From Rhizophagus irregularis (taxonomy: Eukaryota > Glomeromycota > Glomeromycetes > Glomerales > Glomeraceae), in assembly GCF_026210795.1 (NCBI RefSeq), contig NC_089448.1, forward strand, positions 2,604,001 through 2,668,000: 64,000 bases of DNA. Reading direction: 5' to 3'. Of the stretch, positions 39,801 to 49,114 are shown piece by piece. The first letter of the stretch is position 1. Each line of letters begins with the position of its first letter. The position numbers and the translations under genes were made by a program. The notes under the pieces are model-generated. The model saw only the letters and a program-made list of their open reading frames with translations, did no database searches and was not told the DNA's origin.

Positions 39801-40496
39801 AGATAAATATTCAACTGAAGCAACTGAACAAGTTCAAGACGATGATGATGATACAAAAAGTAAGTATTTTATTGCATATAATAGTACATGTTTGATATTT
39901 ATATTTACTAATCTTTTAATTTAGTTATATCTCCAGTAAACTTTATTTCCAATATTTCATTAAAAAAAAGAATGCCAAAGCAGGAACGTGATAAACTTCT
40001 TTTAACTTTACATAATTTTAAAACTGAATTGTTTTTATCTTATGTGGATATGAAGTTTGAGGCGGCACTTATAAACTCTTCAATTAGTTGGTACAAATTT
40101 GCATCATATATGATTGAAGAAGAAAATGGTATCCTTTCAAAAGTTCACCTACATCTCGATGATTTTATCACAATTTATGAAGAAGATCATGAAGAATCTT
40201 ATGCAATAATCAAAGGTATCTTTCAACATAAGGGTAACAATAACAAATATTATGCATTTATTGTTGTAGATTGGTTTGAAGATACTATGGTTGAACATTC
40301 AGTATTAAAATGTCCACTTTACCGTCTCCAAGCAACAGGAGATAAATGGAGACGTATTTTTCCAATTACTGTAATAGATAATGTTCAAAAAGTACATTTT
40401 ATTCATAATTGTAATTCAGAAAGGTGCCAACTACCAAATCATGATACTACAAATAGAATTTGGATAAAAAATAATTTTTATTTTACAGCCATATAA
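36885..40496 (+). pseudogene. Plavaka/CACTA-like transposase, multi-exon, several frameshifts
   Basis: Opens MRRRYSHNKPIEPIRIRNRF, then a long Asp/Glu/Asn tract (37020-37380). Exon 1 runs to 37857 with LCxxL-like FCWLQKHNVSTKAYEDL, RVLNNPMLMKHMYFGPGINS and FWHGNLWGESPLFG; exon 2 from 37941 has LYRSGDFVYYHDDNG. The core follows: LFLDLYYDDFGTFRNVYHSL, GGVYVQFGNMPAHQRKLIKN and GCRTCKTTKESLSAHNQD. Later blocks are FMMSDLLRLAMIMPFLL, VHRIFKG, LFAIRHLADGGID and a C-terminal RLQATGDKWRRIFPITVID ending in YFTAI. The order (Asp-rich lead, GNMP, GCRTC, MMSD) resembles Plavaka-type transposases of fungi; the assignment is by resemblance. Introns at 37858, 38679, 39426 and 39860 are GT..AG. Frameshifts near 38140, 38915, 38970 and 39620 make it a pseudogene. 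Confidence 0.65.
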
Positions 40497-41085
40497 TTAT
40501 ATTAATTATATAAATATAATAAAATAATTATTTTAATTTGTATCGTATAAAATTTTAACCAATAAAATCATATGCATGATGTAATAATAAATTAAAATTA
40601 ACCAATTAAAATCACTTTAATTACATGCATGTATGCGATATCTAAAAATAGCTAAAATTCGCGTTTATTAATGAGATTTTTTTTGTTTATTTTCAAAAAT
40701 ACGCTTTTCTCTTGTCTTTTATATTAATACTTTACGGTATTTTAGTTCGTCTCTTCTTTTTTCTTTTTAAAGTATACTTTAATTATCTTTTTACAATATT
40801 AACAATACTTTGGGACACTTTAGTTTATATATTCAACATAGTAAGACACCCACATACGAAAAGCAAGAATAAAAGCAAGAATAAAGAAAAGAAAATGTAC
40901 CCGCCACTCACATACGAAAGAAAAGAATAAAAGAAAGGAAAAATGTACCCACCTACCCACATACAAAAGAGAAAAAAGTCGTTTTTTAAATAAATAGTGG
41001 AGCTGTTAAGCAAGGTATGAAAATAGGATATACGCGTATTTTTCATATTTTTTTTACAATATGTTGTGGTTTGAGTATTTTTTGT
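40497..41085. other. Intergenic, AT-rich, with short direct repeats
   Basis: At 40850-40970 the words CCCACATACGAAAAGCAAGA, CCGCCACTCACATACGAAAG and CCTACCCACATACAAAAGAG form degenerate direct repeats. No gene. Confidence 0.45.
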
Positions 41086-41252
41086 TAGACTGTGGTATAA
41101 ATGTGAATATATTTTTCAACGGCCATGTATCTATTGCTTGTTAAATATATTTGCAATTTCTTTGTTAGACTGTGGTATTACAATATGAAGTGTGAATATA
41201 TTTTTCAACGGCCATGTATCTATTGCTTGTTAAATATATTTGCAATTTCTTT
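41086..41252. repeat. Two-copy direct repeat, ~85 bp
   Basis: GTTAGACTGTGGTAT begins at 41086 and 41164, each followed by GTGAATATATTTTTCAACGG and CCATGTATCTATTGCTTGTT. The copies are almost identical. Confidence 0.85.
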
Positions 41253-41799
41253 TGTAATATTTGCTTTAGCCTGGAAGAAAATGTTGTAAAATAGGGCTGG
41301 ATATTTATGGCATTTTCCGCCTTCCAATTACTTTGTCCGGGGGTAGCCTGACAATTTGTCGTTGTCCGTCAGTCGTAGCAACCAGCATTTTTTTACAATA
41401 TTATGATTTTAAGAAACAAAACACTTTCAAAAAAATTTAAAGAAAGAACTAACTTAAAAATATTATCATTTTTATTATTCTTTACAAAATCCCGGAATTA
41501 CCTGCTCTAACTATTATCCCAAGGTTATGTATTAAATTTTAAATATATTTTACAAAGAGTACATTTTATTAATCATGATTGTTTTTTTTATTTTTTATAT
41601 ATATATATATATATATTTTAAAATTGAAAATGACGTATCCATCCACTCACATATGAGAAGAAAAGAATAAAAAAGAGAAGAAAAGAATAAAAAAAAAGGA
41701 AGAAAAGAAACGTACTCCACTCACCCATAATAATCCACTAATAAAAAATTATTATTATTAATGTATAATAAATAATAAACATATATTACAATAAAAATA
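41253..41799. other. Intergenic
   Basis: AT-rich with a (TA)n run at 41598-41615 and another AGAAAAGAATAAAAA repeat near 41660. No gene. Confidence 0.45.
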
Positions 41800-42540
41800 T
41801 TTTTGTGATGTTAATTCGGTGTTAATATAATATCATTACGATGTAGTTACGATATTAAATAAATGTAAAACATTTTTTGTAATATTAATTCGATATTAAT
41901 ATGATATTATTATGATGTAGTTACGATATCAAATAAAATTGTAATATTAATTCAATGTTAATACGACATCACTACGATGTGGCTACGATATCAAATAGAT
42001 TTAATATTTTTGCAATATTAATTCGATGTTAATATGATATCACTACGATATGGCTACGATGTGGTTACGATATCAAATAAAATGTCAAATATTTTGTAAT
42101 ATTAATTCAATGTTAATACGACATCACTACGATGTGGTTACGATATCAAATAAAATGTCAAATATTTTTGCAATATTAATTCGATGTTAATATGATATCA
42201 CTACGATGTGGTTACGATATCAAATAAAATGTCAAATATTTTGTCAATGTTAATACAATATCACTACGACATGGTTACGATATCAAATAAATGTCAAATA
42301 TTTTTGTAATATTAATTCAATGTTAATACGACATCACTACGATGTGGTTACGTGATAATATTTACATCGCATAATGATCGCAGCGATATCGCAGAGATAT
42401 CGATCTAATCAATGTCGATTAAATACAGTTACGACTAACTTAACGACGTCGAATCTATTTTTTATCAAAATATCGTAATGATATCGTAATGATATCATTG
42501 CGATATCTAATCAATATCGATTGTAAACTCCAAGTTTCAG
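41800..42540. repeat. GATATC-rich tandem array 2
   Basis: About eight units of roughly 65-85 bp containing ATATTAATTCGATGTTAATA, CATCACTACGATGTGGTTAC and GATATCAAATAAA. The wording is like array 1 (30005-30960) but the period is about half. It ends with AATCAATATCGATT. Confidence 0.85.
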
Positions 42541-42795
42541 CAAAGTTTCTACACTTTGTAAACTTTGTATTCCAGTATTAAATTGGGATGGCATATATGC
42601 TTTAGCCTAACTAATCTGATTAACATATAATGTTCTAGTCATATAACATTTACAGTTTAAAAATGATTTTATTATAAATTCCTAACATTACTCAAAAATC
42701 TCTATATATAATGCATTTCTACATACATAGAAAGCTTTACTAAAATTACTAAAGTTTTCATCTAATTTAGATTTAAGAGATTTTATAATATTTTG

Positions 42796-43225
42796 CCATA
42801 TATGGGGGTCGTCTAAAGCCGTGTTTGATCACGTGATTTGTAAAAATTTATTTTTTACAAATAAAACTTTTTCGCCAATACATAAAACTTTCAAGTTACA
42901 CATAATATGTGTATTTTAGCCTGCTGTGCAAGTTTACTTAGTGCGCAACATGGGGTTTTGAACACCGTTTTTGACTTATTTGAATTTTTTCATTTTCGTC
43001 ATCCATTTTTAGATATGATCGGCAAAGATTATTCATTCATATGTAAAGTCAAAAACAGTGTTTAAAACCAGCTTTTTTTCACTAAGTAAACTTGTAAAGC
43101 AGGCTAAAATACACTTATTCTATAACTTTCATACTTACATTAATCTTAGTTCATAAAAAAATGGCTTATTCATAAAATGTCAAGTCACATGATCGAACAC
43201 GGCTTTAGACGACCCCCATATATGG
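42796..43225. mobile_element. 430-bp foldback MITE
   Basis: The left end CCATATATGGGGGTCGTCTA and the right end TAGACGACCCCCATATATGG are exact inverted repeats. The inversion continues inward (AAAGCCGTGTTTGATC / GATCGAACACGGCTTT; TATTTTAGCCTGCTGTGCAA / TTGTAAAGCAGGCTAAAATA), so almost the whole element can fold. Nothing is encoded. The target duplication is unclear because the ends are themselves palindromic (CCATATATGG). Confidence 0.85.
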
Positions 43226-43254
43226 AACATACAATAAAAATGTGGTGTATTTGA

Positions 43255-43480
43255 AAAAACTTAAGCAACAGCATTAATTAGTAATCCAGGTTCAGAATCA
43301 GTCCAAAATGATTTTGGAATTATATTTTCAGTTGCTTTCACCAAACATTGTAAAATCCAAGTGTATATTAAAGAAAATTCATCTTTTACTAATGCATTTG
43401 CCATATTGCAAAATCTTCCATAATTATCTTTATCATAAATACACTTAAGTACATATACTTGTTAGTTTTACAAGTATTGT
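43255..43480 (-). pseudogene. MULE transposase core fragment
   Basis: The minus strand reads VYVLKCIYDKDNYGRFCNMA, SLIYTWILQCLVKATENI and FWTDSEPGLLINAV. The W...FL...K / TDSEPG pattern is the MULE-type transposase motif around the second catalytic Asp. Short relic, probably from the same element as 44680-45045. Confidence 0.5.
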
Positions 43481-43489
43481 CATTTAATA

Positions 43490-44679
43490 CTATATCAGAA
43501 AATCGCCTATACAATTCTTGTTAACTGGAAGACATCTAAAATATGCCTAATAGGTGATTTTCATTACCAGTATGATAAACAAAAACTTTTCAACGTTGAG
43601 ATCCCCCTATTCCCTCTGTCATCAATTTACAGAGTTGCCACATCGAATGGGCATTCCCATGGTCGAACGAACGAATAAACGAACAAACGAACAATTAAAC
43701 AAACAATCAAATAATCAACAACATAATTAACAAACAACATAATCAACGAACAACATACAACAACATATAACAACAACATTCTTGGTTCACGACATAAATA
43801 GCGTTAGTAATATAAAACGTTGAACGATATAAAATAAAATTTTACTTCTCTAAATTTTCCCCAAATTATATCCACTTTTACCTTTAATTTCAAACTTCGA
43901 TAGCTCTCGCTACGAATTATTACTTTTCAAAAACGTATATTTAATTCATCTTAAAATTTCCATTTTATTCAATTAAAATTAATTAAGCGAACATTAATTA
44001 AAGTTTAGGGCGAACCTATTACCTTTAATTAATATTAAACTTCACTAACAAGTAATTAAATGAAACTTATATTTTTATTGAGTTCTGTGGATGAGAACTA
44101 AGGAATTACCTTGAATTCCGCTCTCTATATATACAATTTTTATGCTACTTTCTATTCTATCTATATACTATCTTTTATGTTCTTTTTACATATTATCTTT
44201 GAACTATCTTTCTAATATACTATCTATATTTTAAATACGCTATCTTTTAATATGCTATCTTTTAATATGCTATCTTTTAATATGCTATCTTTTTATATAT
44301 GTTCTTTTTAATATATTATCTTTTACGTTCCATCTTTATACTATCTTTTTATATTATCTTTTACATTATTTTGTGTTCTTTAATTTTTCTGACATTATTT
44401 TATATGTTCTTTTAATTCGCTTTATGTGTTTTGCTTATAATCTATCTTCTGTGGCTTATAATTATTCTTTCTTATCATTCTTATTGTTAAAGATTGCTAA
44501 GCCGCAATTGATCAACTCTATTTATCCTATTGGTTCCTTGTCAATCATTCAATAAATATTACATCATGTAGATCATTACTCTTCCTAAATGTTTATCCTT
44601 TTCGGCTAATTATTTATCCATCTACGCCAATCCACGATTAATTTGTTCGTTCTTAATATTTAATAATTACATTTGGTGG
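43490..44679. other. Spacer with simple repeats
   Basis: AACGAACGAATAAACGAACA-type repeats at 43665-43760 and a 17-bp tandem repeat TATGCTATCTTTTAA at 44222-44300 with looser ACTATCTTT copies around it. No gene confirmed. Confidence 0.5.
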
Positions 44680-45045
44680 TTGAATTTTATCATCTTTTCG
44701 TGCTTGATATTCGACCGTTTACAACGTGGATCTTGAATTATTTTTTCAAATAAGATATCAAGAAATAATAAAGAGTCAGGTCTTTCATTTTTATTATTCT
44801 GGTATAAATTATAAATAGCATTATAAATGTTTTGTTTATGAAATACATGTTCTAGATACTTTTTTTTTAAGAATTTCTAGTTGTATAATAGGTGCAACTT
44901 TGCAATTCAAAAAAAATTTCAAGTCTTTTATCATTTCATTATTAAAACATCTATATCTAGCAATAATATGAGGTAATTGGGTAAGGTTTACTACTTCATA
45001 ATTATGTATATCTTTTAATGATGTACATTTTACTTGATTTGCCAT
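44680..45045 (-). pseudogene. MULE/FAR1-like N-terminal fragment
   Basis: From 45045: MANQVKCTSLKDIHNYEVVN, then NCKVAPIIQLEILKKK, where a 9-T (minus-strand A) run at about 44862 shifts the frame. The continuation YLEHVFHKQNIYNAIYNLYQ and DSLLFLDILFEKIIQDPR is in another frame. The NCKVxPIxQLEILKKK + YNAIYxL pattern is the helix-turn-helix-like part found before the MULE core in fungal elements. Decayed. Confidence 0.5.
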
Positions 45046-45281
45046 TTTTAAAAATGAGAAATTGCAGTGTTACTCACAATTTATCTTTATAGTACTATGT
45101 AAAATAATGCAATTTCTGATTTATTACTTTTCTGGATTCATATTTTCCATTTAGGAACGTGCCAGAAATCAGCTGATTTGAAAGAGGGTGGGGGAGTCAA
45201 GCTTTAGATCAGGTCTATATATATCACATGACATTTATATATCTAAATATAAATATAAGTAATTTAATTATTTTTATATAT

Positions 45282-45542
45282 ATGGTTACTAAGGTTGCTG
45301 GAGAAACTAGGGAGTTTTGGCAAGTTGGCAAAATGCTGAAATAGTGAAACTTTGCCAAAACTATATGAAAGTCTTATTAAAAAGTTGGCAAAACTCTGGA
45401 GAAAAGCGAAACCTGATGAAACTTATTATAAATGCCAAAACTGCTGAAACCTTACTGAAACTATAATAAAACTATAGTAAAATCTTGGAGAAACTAATCG
45501 TAGAATTTTGGAGAGGTTTAGGTAGGCAACCTTAATGGTTAC
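45282..45542. mobile_element. hAT MITE copy with perfect 8-bp target duplication
   Basis: The element 45290-45534 (245 bp) has ends TAAGGTTGCTGG and GTAGGCAACCTTA. Target duplication ATGGTTAC at 45282-45289 and 45535-45542. It is the most diverged copy: many TTTCGGCA words have become TTTTGGCA. Confidence 0.9.
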
Positions 45543-45639
45543 TGATATCAGCTCCAAATCCCATAATTAGCTTGCCACTAATTCAGTATATATAGATTCA
45601 CAGATGGATAGATGATAATAACTTGAAAGCATGATTAAT

Positions 45640-47390
45640 AGATATTAGAAATATAATAGCAGAGAAAATAGTGGTAGAATATTACACAGATGGTTCGCTC
45701 ATACCAAGCATTCTTATATCAATGGATAAATAAGATCTCAATTTAGTGTACATAAATATGGGTGTAGCATTTTGTGTTAATAATGAATCTGCTTTATCGG
45801 TTCAAGCAAATTTATCATTATGGCCTTTATCTACACATGCAGAATTAGTGGCTATTTTTCTGGTATTACTCACAAATCCTTTGAATGCAAAAATTAAAAT
45901 CTATATAGACAGTTAAAGTGCTATCTACATGATTAATAATTAATATAATAAATCAGGTAGGAAATTATTGAAGCAGTCTAATTCTTTAATCTTACTCAAA
46001 ATAGATATTTTTTTACAAGAAAAAGAGATAGATCTAACATTAGTGAAAGTTAAAGAATATATATAGTGGAGATAATATGAATGAAATAGTAGACAAATTA
46101 GCTAAGAATACAAGTAACATTAGTTGTTATTTTAACAACAGATTTAATTATAGTAATAGGACAGTTAAATTTTTTCCAATTTTTAAACAGATTCCAATTG
46201 AATACAATTTAAGGAAATTTATCAAAACTTTAATGAATACTAGAGTGGCAGCAGAATGGTCAATGCTAAAAACCAATGATTATGAAATCCCAATTGCATG
46301 GAATATAACTTGGAACTTAATTAATAAATATAAAGGGTTTAATTATATTTCAGTTAAAAAACATTGGCATTTAATATTTATCATTAAACTATTTGCTAAA
46401 CTTCTTCCTATAGGTATATTCTATTATAGCGAAAACCAAGTATTTACAAAGATTTTGTTTGCTCCAGATGCAATGCTGATAAAGAAGAAAACAGATATTA
46501 TTTTATAGAATGTAAAGCCAATAAGAATCTATAGCCTATAATTAAAAGCAGAATTCAAGATGATGTGATTTTCATAATTCAAAAATGGAGTAATACACCA
46601 GAAGATACACCCAAGATCCTAAATGAGAAATTAAACCAAATACTAGGGTTACAACATGATAACAGAGAATTTATTGACTTTTGCTCACTGGCTAAGGTTG
46701 CTTGCCGAAACCTTCTTAATAACTGCCGAAACCTATACGGAAAATGCCAAAACTATATTAAATCATATTAAAAATCCTGCCAAAACTTTGCCGAAATGCC
46801 GAAACCCCTATTTGCCGAAACTGCCAAAACCCTGCCGAAACTATAGTAAATATATAGTAAAATCTTGCCGAAATTTATCGCAGGATTTTGGAGAGGTTTT
46901 GGTAAGCAACCTTATCACTGGCCTTAAAAGCTAAGATTAACACTAATTTTTTCAAACTATCAAAACAAACATTTGGATTTTTCAGTAGCAAAAAATGTCT
47001 TGTTTTTGGCTTCACTTCTGAATTCTTTTATTATTTACTTCAAGAAGCTAATTTGGTTGCCAAGATGTAATGCTACTGTTACATGAGAAAAAGCTAAAAA
47101 TATTGAAAGAAAAGACAAATTAAATAAATCTAAAAATATAGACCGTTATTTCAAATCCTTTCACCAACAGGTTAAACACTCAAAACAGAATAAACAACAA
47201 TCAAAAAAGAATAATTTACCAGATTTACAGGAAGATCATATTGTAGCATTTGATGATATTTCATTTGAGTTAATTCCAATGCAGTCTGAAAACTTATTAA
47301 ATAAAAATCTCATTTTATCAAAATGCTATAGAGTGGAAAAGAAAGAAAGTTCAAGATCAAATGTGTTTACTAATTAGTAACAACTGTTGG
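45640..47390 (+). pseudogene. LINE ORF2 3' relic (RNase H and C-terminus)
   Basis: Blocks: EYYTDGSL (45697), MGVAFCVNNESALSVQ, THAELVAIFLVLL, IYIDS-stop-SAIYMIN and SGDNMNEIVDKLAKNTS, which keep the RNase H D-E-D-D order, then RKFIKTLMNTRVAAEWSMLK and FAKLLPIGIFYY. The MITE at 46693-46914 interrupts it after DFCSLA; the frame resumes with LKAKINTNFFKLSKQTFG. Many stops. It may belong to the same LINE type as the ORF1 relic at 9743, not to the 18.4-kb LINE, whose RNase H wording is different. Confidence 0.6.
46685..46922. mobile_element. hAT MITE copy with perfect 8-bp target duplication
   Basis: The element 46693-46914 (222 bp) has ends TAAGGTTGCTTGCCGAAACC and GGTTTTGGTAAGCAACCTTA. Target duplication TCACTGGC at 46685-46692 and 46915-46922. 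Best-preserved ends in the window. Confidence 0.93.
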
Positions 47391-48655
47391 TATAGTTAGG
47401 CTTATAAAAAGACAAAAAATATTATTAATAATGTTATAACAGATTTAGTAATAATATAATTAATATTATTTTTGGTTTAAATGTATCAATTCTAAAAGAA
47501 AAAGGGGGATGGATAAAGAAAGAAGAAAGAGAGAAGGAGAAGGAGAAGGAAAAGGAGAGGAGCAGGATTAGGAAATATATATATATATATATATATATAG
47601 TATATAGATTAACATTACTTATTTTTATTTTACCTTTATTTTTAGCTGTATTTTGATGATTGCATCCTTTTGGGTGATATAGCTTATGATAATTTGTTTA
47701 TATGGTATATAAACTTAATTGGTGATCCACGAGTTAAGTAGCGAAAATAATAATGAAATTTAACGGAAATTTATTAATTAAAAGCCGCATTTTTGAATGT
47801 GAGGTTATTCATGAATTTCTCTAGCCAAATGTTTAAATAATGCCATTTTGCTTTAATGAAATAGTTTTCCACAATTTTCCCACCAATCTCATGCAAAAAA
47901 AACCATAATGTAACATTAGAAAAAAGTCTAATTTCTAAGAGATCTGAAATTCGAAAGACAAAAACTAGTTTTATCATACCATATTACTTGTATAATGAGT
48001 GTGAAAAAGTCTTGAATTTGTTGGATTAGAAGTTATTACAGTATAGTTTACTAATAAAATATATCAAAAATAAAGTAATATGCATAAAAGTTTAGTAAAA
48101 TATAAAAAAATTTCCATAATTTGTACTTTTAAAACCTTAGTTTACCTAATAACATAGTAAATGCCACATGCTTCCAAGGTAAACTTCGTCAAAAAAAAGT
48201 TTTACATTTTGTAGCTTTGAAAAATAAAAGTGTGACATTTACTTTATTGTTTGTGTTATTTTTAGTAAACTATGCTTTATAGTTTTTGTTACATCCACAC
48301 GCCAAATGACCAAAAATAGGCAAAAAAAATGGCACGAATTGCATAAACTATTCGCAAATTTGTATAAACTATTTACAAATAGTATAGGTTAATTCGCAAA
48401 TAGCTAAAAACAGCCAAGAATAGCCAAGAATAGCCACTGCTTTTCGCGCCATTTTTTTTACTGATTTTTAGCATTTCGACCTGTGATCAAAAATCATTAA
48501 AGTCAGCATATTACGACAAATTAGTATATGATTTGTGTCAAATTTTATATGTAATTTCTCTAGTTGACTCGTGGATCGTCAATTAATATCAATAAAAGTA
48601 TATATAAATCATTAAAAAAAAAAAAAAATTATTTTTATATATAATTACTATAATT
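47391..48655. other. AT-rich spacer
   Basis: A purine run GGAGAAGGAGAAGGAAAAGG at 47535-47560 and a (TA)n run at 47575-47600. Around 48300-48470 there are repeated CGCAAATAG / AGCCAAGAATAGCC words. No gene confirmed. Confidence 0.45.
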
Positions 48656-49114
48656 CAATTATCTTGACTTCTAGTGATTTAATTTTAATAAATTTTTTTT
48701 TAATTTATAGCTCTCATTTAGCTCTACAAATCTAGCTTACCAAAACAAAAAAAAGTTTGTTTAAATTGAATCACTAGAAGCCAATTTACATTTATATAAT
48801 AATTATTATAATGCAATTATCTTGACTTCTAGTGATCCAATATTAATAAACTTTTTTTTAATTTATAGCTCTCATTTAATTCTACAAATATAGTTTTACA
48901 AAACAAAAAAAAGTTTGTTCAAATTTAATCACTAGAAGTCAAGATAATTGTATTTATAATTTATATTATAATAGTAATTATTATAATGCAATTATTTTAA
49001 CTTCTAGTGATCCAATTTTAATAAACTTTTTTTTAATTTATAGCACTTATTTAGCTTTAAAAGTCTAACTTTACAAAACAAAAAAAAGTTTGTTCAAATT
49101 GAATTACTAGAAGC
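48656..49114. repeat. Three tandem foldback elements
   Basis: Three ~125-137-bp copies (48656-48784, 48814-48950 and 48989-49114). Each begins like CAATTATCTTGACTTCTAGT, has TTTATAGCTCTCATTTAGCT in the loop and ends like AATCACTAGAAGTCAAGATA, the inverse of the start. Related to the palindrome at 18187-18353. Confidence 0.8.

Noticed and set aside
40991-40997. Candidate right CACTA-type end (TAGTG) for the Plavaka-like element
   Set aside because: The bases inward from it do not pair convincingly with the ACACTAATAG word at 36801, and no 3-bp duplication can be shown.
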